From Hydractinia symbiolongicarpus (taxonomy: Eukaryota; Cnidaria; Hydrozoa; Anthoathecata; Hydractiniidae), in contig NC_079875.1 in NCBI RefSeq assembly GCF_029227915.1, positions 10,599,001 to 10,663,000 on the forward strand: a stretch of DNA of 64,000 nt, written 5' to 3'. Below, in pieces: positions 56,847 to 64,000 of the stretch (position 1 is the first letter of the stretch; each line of letters starts with the position of its first letter). The translations under genes and the position numbers were made by a program. The notes under the pieces are model-generated. The model made no database searches, was not told where the DNA came from, and worked only from the letters and a program-made list of their open reading frames with translations.

Positions 56847-57137
56847 TTAAGGTTTTCCACTCAAAGCGGTGCGAATATAATCCAGCAGCTCCTTTTTTAC
56901 TTCATCAGGGACACTGGATCTTGCTTGGGGTGTGAGTTCTGCAACCAGATCGTCTACCGTAACATTATCCACGCCTTTCTCTTTCACGATATCACGCGCG
57001 TATTCTTTCAACTCATCGCGCCATCCGCATTCGATTAGGCGAACGCGCAACATCTCTTGTAAGCGCTCCTTTTCGCCGGATTCTGTTAAACGTTGATTGA
57101 TTTTCTGGCGAGCCAGCGTTTCGCGTTTTTGACTCAT
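56847..57137 (-). CDS. ENY2: ENY2, SAGA/TREX-2 transcription and mRNA export factor
   Basis: One uninterrupted frame of 96 residues from ATG 57137, close to the family length of about 100. It is highly similar throughout to animal ENY2: [58 protein letters not shown] and [13 protein letters not shown]2 is an all-helical adaptor that wraps a helix of ATXN7L3/Sgf11 in the SAGA deubiquitinase module and binds GANP in TREX-2 at nuclear pores. The chosen start matches the family N-terminus; an upstream open extension is not conserved. The gene is intronless here, so an intron-free native gene or a retrocopy is possible, but the frame is intact. It lies about 1.4 kb downstream of PIGO on the same strand. 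Confidence 0.93.
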   Translation of the reverse strand: MSQKRETLARQKINQRLTESGEKERLQEMLRVRLIECGWRDELKEYARDIVKEKGVDNVTVDDLVAELTPQARSSVPDEVKKELLDYIRTALSGKP

Positions 57138-57215
57138 GTTGGTGACTGCACTTGTATTTTTTATCCCTAAAAAACAGTAGAACTTTTTACATCTAGGACT
57201 AAACATGCAGAACAA

Positions 57216-58560
57216 TTATTAGTCAACAAAATAATTTGTAGTGGCAATAAACTTCAAGTAAAAGAATACTGATCATACGTATTTTGCGATTCAACACCGT
57301 TGACGTTTGAAACTGAATACGTAATGAGTTACCTAAATTTGACTTACTTGCAAACTGTATTTTGCTTATTTAAAACAAAAAAAACGGACTTGCAAGATAA
57401 AACTCTTATGAAAACGCCATAATCAGATAAAACATTTACACATCAAGATTTTAAAACGACAGACTGAACGAAAACTTTAAGTCGAACAATGTTTCTGATC
57501 TTAAAATTGACCACTTTAATGTCAGGTTTACTCTTGAATGATAGTGACCGCCGTTACACGAACAGATTTGCGGTTGGCTTAAAAATTATGTTATATTCAT
57601 TTACTGAGTGTGTGAATAGGAATTGATTGATTTTAAATGAACAAATTATTAACAATAGAACTTTTTCCGTAAATTTTTTGCGGAATTTATGTTTGCGAAT
57701 TTGGTCCAAATTCGCAAAAACGAGTAGTCTCGCAAAAACCTTTAAAAATGGGTTTACCGCAAACGTTTTTTCCCTTTATTCTAATTTTAAGTTTCCACAA
57801 CAATTTTACCTCTAACTTTTTTTATTTCGAAGTTCTTTGATTTCCTGTAGAACTTTAGTAAGTTCCTCGTTGTTTTTTAAAATGCCTTATTTCTCAAAGC
57901 GATGTTACGCAAAAATACTGATTTTTGTTTCTACCAAAACTAATAAATCTTTAGCGTCAAAAATAATTAATTTTGTAAATTTCAGAAATAAGTAGCCATC
58001 CGCATAAATACATTACGCAAAATAAAGTATGTTGGAACATGTCCTACAAAAGTTCTTCCGCGAATAATTTCTTCTCTTAAGGTATTGTTATAAAAAGAAA
58101 ATGCGCACTTTGAAAGAATAAATACCTATAAAACGTTAAAAATAAACAAAAAAATTATAAATACGTAAAAATTAGAAAGAGTAAAAACAGTAAGATATTT
58201 TTGTTTTTAAACGGTATTCTTATTGACTAGTTTTAAGGGAGAGAAGCAACACCAAATTTTGGACAATTACTTCATACTTTGGGTTAATTTTTTAAAATTT
58301 ACCCTTCCTACAACTGTACTAATTGCCAACCTTTCAGGTTCATTATTATCGGCAAACATTTTTTTATCACTTTTGTTTAAACAACTTTTAGAGCGCAGGT
58401 GTAGTCTTAACCCCCTTCCCCTATCCCGCATCTCAATTCAAGTATATCATTTTATTTGAGCAAAATTCGCAAAATAATACGCCTTAGCGTAAACTCGTAA
58501 AGTACCGTAAAATATTTCACGCTAAACATACTATCCAACATAAAACGTTATTATGACAAC
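57216..58560. other. ENY2 to PIGO intergenic stretch
   Basis: Contains the presumed ENY2 upstream region (minus strand), without a recognisable TATA box. TTTGCGAATTTGG and related TTCGCAAAA words near 57670-57740 belong to a diffuse repeat type. No gene is recognised. Confidence 0.4.
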
Positions 58561-58564
58561 TACT

Positions 58565-61500
58565 CTAGCTGGTTACGACATCTTGTAATCTCTTCATCCA
58601 ACGTCGAAGAGAATTATCGACGCGAAGAAAATAACAGAAAGACGCAAGTAAGATGGGTACAGTTACTAGAAAACACGCCGCCTCGAAGAGAAAGCGAGGA
58701 GCGAATATTTTCCACACCATCAAGTGACGTCGATGAATGGCAGCCGATGATGCTGTCACGGCAACCTAGAAATAAAAACAATACTTAAAAATCAGAAACA
58801 GAGAAATGAAAATAAATTTAAAAGTAAAGGGGTCATTGTAGTGACTTAAATGGCTACTACCATGGTCTTAGAAATTTTGAGTTTGGTTTTAGAACTGTTA
58901 GAAGTGCTAGAAGGTATTAAAGTTATCTTAACTAGTATAGGTTATTCATAAAAATAAAATAAGAAAAAGCAATTGAATAATTTTTGGAGTTATATGCATT
59001 GATAAATCTTTTTCAATGAAAATAAAAAGGACTAATTTCTTGTCTCACTTCGAATTCTCTACTTTGGTTAAAAAACCGTCTTACTGGATGAAAATCGCAT
59101 TCATATCACCCCTAGTTCTTACAAAAGGAGAAACATGCAATCCTATTTGTATTTTATTTAAGAAAGAGTTTCAGGAAAAGAATTATGAAGGTTCTGTTGC
59201 TGTTTTTGATTCGTCTCCAAATGTATTGACATTTGGAACATTTTTAAAAAACTTAAAACCAGTTGCACCAGTTTCCTCTTGCATATTCCATCTAAAGAAG
59301 CTCTGTAAGGACACAGTTGAAGTAAAAATATTTAAGGGGACAAATCAAAAAACAATAAACAAACCTTAAGCATTAATACTCCTATATATAACACTGCCAT
59401 TCGGAAAAAATTTACACGGGAATCGCTCTCATGATCAAATATGTCCAATTCGCTTTCATTGTTATTCGGCTTTGTATGCGGCGTCAGCCGACCAAGTATA
59501 AACAATAATGGTAGAGCCAATGTGCAAACGATTTGCGAGGAAAAGGTGTTTAAAATAACCACAAGAACTAATGAAAAATTCAAAGCATTTGTTAATATAA
59601 TCGATCATAGCAAAAATAAAACATATTGACTATATTTTTTATAGAGTACTAGTCGTTAGCCCGTGGAAAATCCACGGGTTCGCCCGTCCTTTATATTTAC
59701 CCGTCGCAACAAAGTGGATAAAAATATATCGCATTTGATATTCGTGTTTCCGTAACATCATTTTCTAACTCAGCAGGGGGTCCGCGCAGAGACAGACAGA
59801 CGGAATACGGCTATTACAATAGAGATAATTGATCAAGTTTAAAAAAATTCTGATTAAATAGAATAATAGAAATTAAAATGCGTTAGAATAGACACTTCAC
59901 GAGTAACGTTTGTTAATACTTCAGATTTAGGAATTTTTTTTGTTATCATTGGTTTTAACATGACTAAACTAGAAAAGTGTAAATTTAAATTTAAATAACA
60001 AGCTTATCAAAGCCTTTTTTGTTATCTTCTTAACTTGACTAAATTGGCATGCCTGTAAATTTTTAACTCAACTAAACTTCAGGAAGTGCTGCTTTGGTGG
60101 CGTTTCATTTTCATTTTCACGGCCAAGGCCCCTAAAGTGTGCCTCGATTTAAAGAAGAGGTCATGTATGATCTTATTAAATAACAAGCTGGTAATGTGGC
60201 TGGTTATTTTAGTTGCCGTATAATTTGAAAATTTTTGATTGATTAAGATTGTACTGAGGTTTTAAAAATCAATGCAAATTCTGCAAAAAAAAATAAAAAA
60301 AATAGAAAAATGTGTGGCATATCGAAGATGATTTATTCGTGAAATATAGTTTTAAAAGCATTCCATCCGCAGGAGTTATAATTCCCTGTCTATCTTTTCA
60401 GAACAAATTTAATTTGGGTAATTTTTTAGTTAACTTTCAACTATTATAATAAATGGCAGAGGGGATTTAAAGTCAACCCAGAGAAAGCTTTAACAAAAGT
60501 TCGTTAAATTCCAAATAAAATTGTGTAAAAACGACACTTAATTTTCATAATTTTTACAAAGCTAAAGGTAAACAAGGGAATACGACAGTTTACCTTGTGG
60601 TACAATCTCTGGTAATGAACCTTTGAAACCAATGTAAGCCGATTGAAATCGAATAGCAGGAATTGTAGTTTGATGGCCAGTCGCATAGAATCCATAAGAG
60701 GAAAAGAATACCCATGTTATAACGGATACAAACATTTTATCTGAAAAGTAGATTGACAATTTTAAATTACTGGATCCTAAGCACTTTGGTAAGCCTATAG
60801 TTCACACAAGTAATTGGCAGAAGCTATAACAATTTTCCAGTTTAAATTTAAGAAGCCAATGAAAAAGTAACGAATTGAACACCACTGAAAAGCTGATGGA
60901 AAATATATATATATGAATGCAACTAATGTTTGGTTTACAGACAAGAATTACATACACAATGTCTTTTAGCAAGTGTTACAAGAAAATCACGTTAACGTTA
61001 ATCACCAGACTAAATAGTTTTGGCCTAAAAATTAAGAAGTCCAGAACATTCTAGAAAAAAACACCAAAAATTTTGAGTCTTCTATGAAAAGCAGCAATTG
61101 ATATAACTCGGACACAGTCTAAATACTATAAGTACAAACAAAAGTTGTTTTATAATAATTATGTTAAGTAAAACCAATGTCAAAGTGTCAAACAGCATGG
61201 AAACTTACCATACGAAGACAGCAGCACTGCATTATGGAAACTAAACAAACGACACATCCAGTAGCCAGAACACCAAATCAATAATAAGGGAAAGCTCATA
61301 CCATCAGTCAAGATTAACGACACAACCATAATAAAACAATATAAAAATATTATCAACGATGAAGAATACAGTGTCCTTAAGCCAAATACAACAGGCGGTT
61401 TCTTTTCTCTCTCACCATAAATATTTCCATTTATTTTTTCTTTAATTTGCGAGTAAAGTCCAGGTATGGTATTAGAATGTTCGCTTTCCGGTTGTGTGTG

Positions 61501-63039
61501 CTGATGTATGACAAATAAACATAAAGGATTGTATACAAGCGAACATAAAGAAACAATAAACATAAAATATACGAATCTGGGTAGTACAATTTGCTGAAAG
61601 TAACCCACATCAAACAGCATGGTAAGTTTGTCATTTTGCACTAACTGCAGATTCCAATGCAGTGAAATTGCAATGCCACAAGTGATGCTGGCATATTTCA
61701 TAATAAATACACTAGGACCAAACCCCTTCAAGTTTCCTCTTTTCTTAATAAAAGCAAATGTTACACCAGTCAACAATAGAACAGCAACTAAAGCCAACAA
61801 TAAACGTTCGTGTGCATAGCCTTTGGTAAATTCAGAAAGTAAAGAGACCAATGGTAACGAATAGGGCGAAATGTTACATTGCAACTGCATCTCCCGACAA
61901 AACCAAAAATATTTGGTCCATCGTAATGACAACATTGTTGCCATGACGACTCCATAAAACAGTACACTTTGGTTATTAAATAAACAGTGCAACATTTTAA
62001 TTTTTAATGTTGTGAAACTTTGACTGCTTTTCATTGCATTGCTAGATTTGTGATCACGTAACATGGAGAGGATTTGGTGCATACTGTACACCAAAATAAA
62101 TGATTGGCAATAAAACAAAGTCACAGAGTCTTCATAAATAATAAAACTGTTTGCAAAGAGTTGTGTTAAATATACACCAAAACATAATAACACGAAAAGA
62201 CTCAACTTGTATTGTCGCCACACTAGAAGCAACTTGTGAGCTGATGCAAATGCAACATGTACACCGCTGGAAAACAACCACAGACTAAATGAAAATGATG
62301 TAGCTACAAAAACATATAAAGATGCTGACTCTGCATATTCTGAAGACTGTGCTAAATAAAAGCCACCAACCAAACATAAACTAAAACCACATAAGTAGAT
62401 AAATCGTGACTCGATTAAGTTAGTGTCAGTCATAAAGTATGGTGTAACAATAACAATGATCGCAATAAATAACATCAAGGATACACCCATACTAATAGAA
62501 ACCAAATCGAACTTTGCCCAGACACTTTGGCAAATATTCTTCACGTGTTGCAAAACATCTTGGAATGAATTTCGAATATGTTGTAAATCTTGGACAAGCT
62601 CTTCAATTTCTGTTCGTTTCCCGGATAAGATTTCGTTATCTGACCAATTAATAGTCACTAGACCGTCTAAAAATTCATCAAACTTTTCTTCAAGGAATTC
62701 AAATGTTGTTCTCACAGCTTCAATGCGTTCGACTGGAAGATCTCCAGAAACAGTCTCGTATTGACTTACATAGGATAAAATCTGTTTACAATTTAAATAC
62801 GATACATAGGCATGGTTGATTTCTTTGAAAACGTTTGCAATAAAAATTGTATCATTTTTTAATTTTCTATTTTCAGAAAGTTGGTTGTGTATAAAGGTTG
62901 GTAGAAACTCATTGTAGTCACCAGTGAAAAAATCTGGAATGACAGACCCCAAGTTGGAGAATGGGATCGGTAAATCCAAAAGGAGAGATAAGGTAGGTAC
63001 AATGTCAATCTGTGAAACTTGTGGAAGTTCATGCGAGTT
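58565..63039 (-). CDS. PIGO: PIGO, GPI ethanolamine phosphate transferase 3 (N-terminus outside window)
   Basis: Four minus-strand exons: 63039-61209, 60740-60594, 59567-59365 and 58765-58565. All sites are GT-AG, phases (1,1,0) agree, and the total is 2382 nt or 793 residues plus stop. The first exon enters in phase 0 with the end of the phosphodiesterase domain (QIDIVPTLSLLLDLPIPFSN), closely matching PIGO. Many membrane segments follow, then the diagnostic YATGHQTTIPAIRFQSAYIG and the C-terminal RRHLMVWKIFAPRFLFEA. PIGO acts in the ER membrane with PIGF, adding ethanolamine phosphate to the third mannose of the GPI precursor, the link to protein. The missing part is the N-terminal catalytic alkaline-phosphatase-like region, about the first 300 residues; no exon for it is visible up to 64000. 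Confidence 0.95.
59649..59825 (-). mobile_element. Mini-Helitron in a PIGO intron, intact ends
   Basis: Minus strand: starts TCTCTATTGTAATAGCCGTATT (59825), ends with hairpin CCCGTGGATTTTCCACGGG, CTAACGA and CTAG (59649), and is flanked by A and T. At 177 bp it is the longest copy. It lies between PIGO exons B (60594) and C (59567). Confidence 0.75.
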
Positions 63040-64000
63040 CTGAAAAAAAAATATAAACTCTCTAAAAACACTAGCCTGATTTCAAAAACCTTGTGCAGGA
63101 AGATCAAGGAACATACGCTACCATTGTAACCAGAAAGACAAAATATGGCTATTATTATTATAGACATAGGTCTTATTTTAATCTACACATATTTTTTATA
63201 AGCAACTCCAATTTTTATTTCAGTCTGGAGTTACTAAGGAAAATATGGATTCTGAGCCTTAAAGTTGCTAAGTAGTTGCTAAAAGGGAAAACTTCAGTAA
63301 ATTTTCTATGCATACAAACTTAAGGAGGAAACGAGGAGAATAGTGAGAAAGTGTAGGACGGTATTACAGAGATTTTAAACAATTGCTGGACAATTTTGTT
63401 TTTTTAATATGCTGAGAACCATATTAAGTATACATTGTTTTGTCTTAAATTTCGTTTGTTTGTCTGTTTCTCAGTAGGTAGTTTAAAACATCTTTCCTGT
63501 CAGGAAGAGTTGCTAGAAAGTTGCTTAATTATTGAGTTAAATTTGAGACCTTGGCAACTCAATGCTTATAAAAAAGCGTATACTACTGCATCAAACACAC
63601 TCATGACGTAGTGAGTCACTCATGACATGGCAATTTTTAGCAAGAATGTGTTTCCTTTTTTTTAAAGGGAATTCGAGGTATAAAACGAAAGTTGTTTAAC
63701 AAGTCTTTTTAAATTTTTTAAAAAGTTCTCTTCGTTAATCCTGCTGCATATTATGACATTTGACATTTTCTGTCATCAGTAATTTTTGACGTGTTAATTA
63801 AAGCATAGATTTTATAAAGGTGAATTGATTAACATAATTATTTTTTTCAAAATGGCACTTCTTTGCTCTTCCCAGGCCTCTTAATTTTTTATTGACGAAC
63901 CCAATAACTTGAGATCTGCAACTTAGTTTGCAATAAAATTTTCTGGGTAAGCTTGTATAGGCCCTATATTTTTACAAAATTTGATTGCAAGCCGACATGC
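63040..64000. other. Intron of PIGO continuing to the window edge
   Basis: Because the exon at 63039 begins with an acceptor in phase 0 and the catalytic N-terminus is missing, this stretch is inferred to be intron. I see no exon or named repeat in it. Confidence 0.5.

Noticed and set aside
59016-59369. 117-codon plus-strand open frame inside a PIGO intron
   Set aside because: A frame of this length is expected by chance in AT-rich DNA of this size; it overlaps the last bases of PIGO exon C on the opposite strand and shows no known motif.

Overview
The window looks like AT-rich nuclear DNA of an invertebrate animal. The genes are metazoan, carry GT-AG introns and are widely spaced, and the intergenic DNA is packed with short non-autonomous transposable elements and degenerate tandem repeats. 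A cnidarian, possibly a hydrozoan, would fit the gene and repeat style, but that is inference: no lineage-diagnostic sequence was found. Four conserved genes are clearly recognised. Exon joins below were made by hand from splice signals and reading phase, without transcript evidence. LAYOUT. 1-3.9 kb: no gene seen, dispersed repeats. 3.9-5.8 kb: a two-exon BCL-2 family gene (+) with a readable CCAAT/TATA promoter. 6-14.7 kb: no conserved gene; a dense field of short inverted-repeat elements (AACCTCGTCCCCAG-type ends), mini-Helitrons and small tandem duplications. 15.1-21.6 kb: KANSL2 (-), six coding exons, all phases agreeing, with a 1.1-kb inverted-repeat element in its largest intron. 23.5-26.3 kb: a four-exon pogo/Tigger-type (CENP-B-like) transposase gene (-) with one reading-frame conflict. 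27-32 kb: tRNA-derived SINEs, a mini-Helitron and direct repeats. 32.0-32.4 and 43.4-43.9 kb: two related two-exon genes (-) for short secreted peptides with a Gly-Lys-Arg processing site. Between them lie minisatellites, a 390-bp MITE, SINEs and a perfect hairpin. 50.3-51.5 kb: the phase-consistent 3' end of an unidentified gene (+) with a 24-nt microexon. 56.8-57.1 kb: ENY2 (-). 58.6-63.0 kb to the right edge: the C-terminal three quarters of PIGO (-); its N-terminal exons lie outside the window. HOW THE GENES RELATE. The conserved genes are unrelated housekeeping or regulatory genes: mitochondrial apoptosis (BCL-2 family), chromatin acetylation (KANSL2, NSL complex), SAGA/TREX-2 (ENY2) and GPI-anchor synthesis in the ER (PIGO). 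Nothing suggests a functional cluster. The least explained coding content is the pair of secreted GKRD peptide genes, which share a signal-peptide exon, processing-site position and intron phase and look like diverged duplicates.
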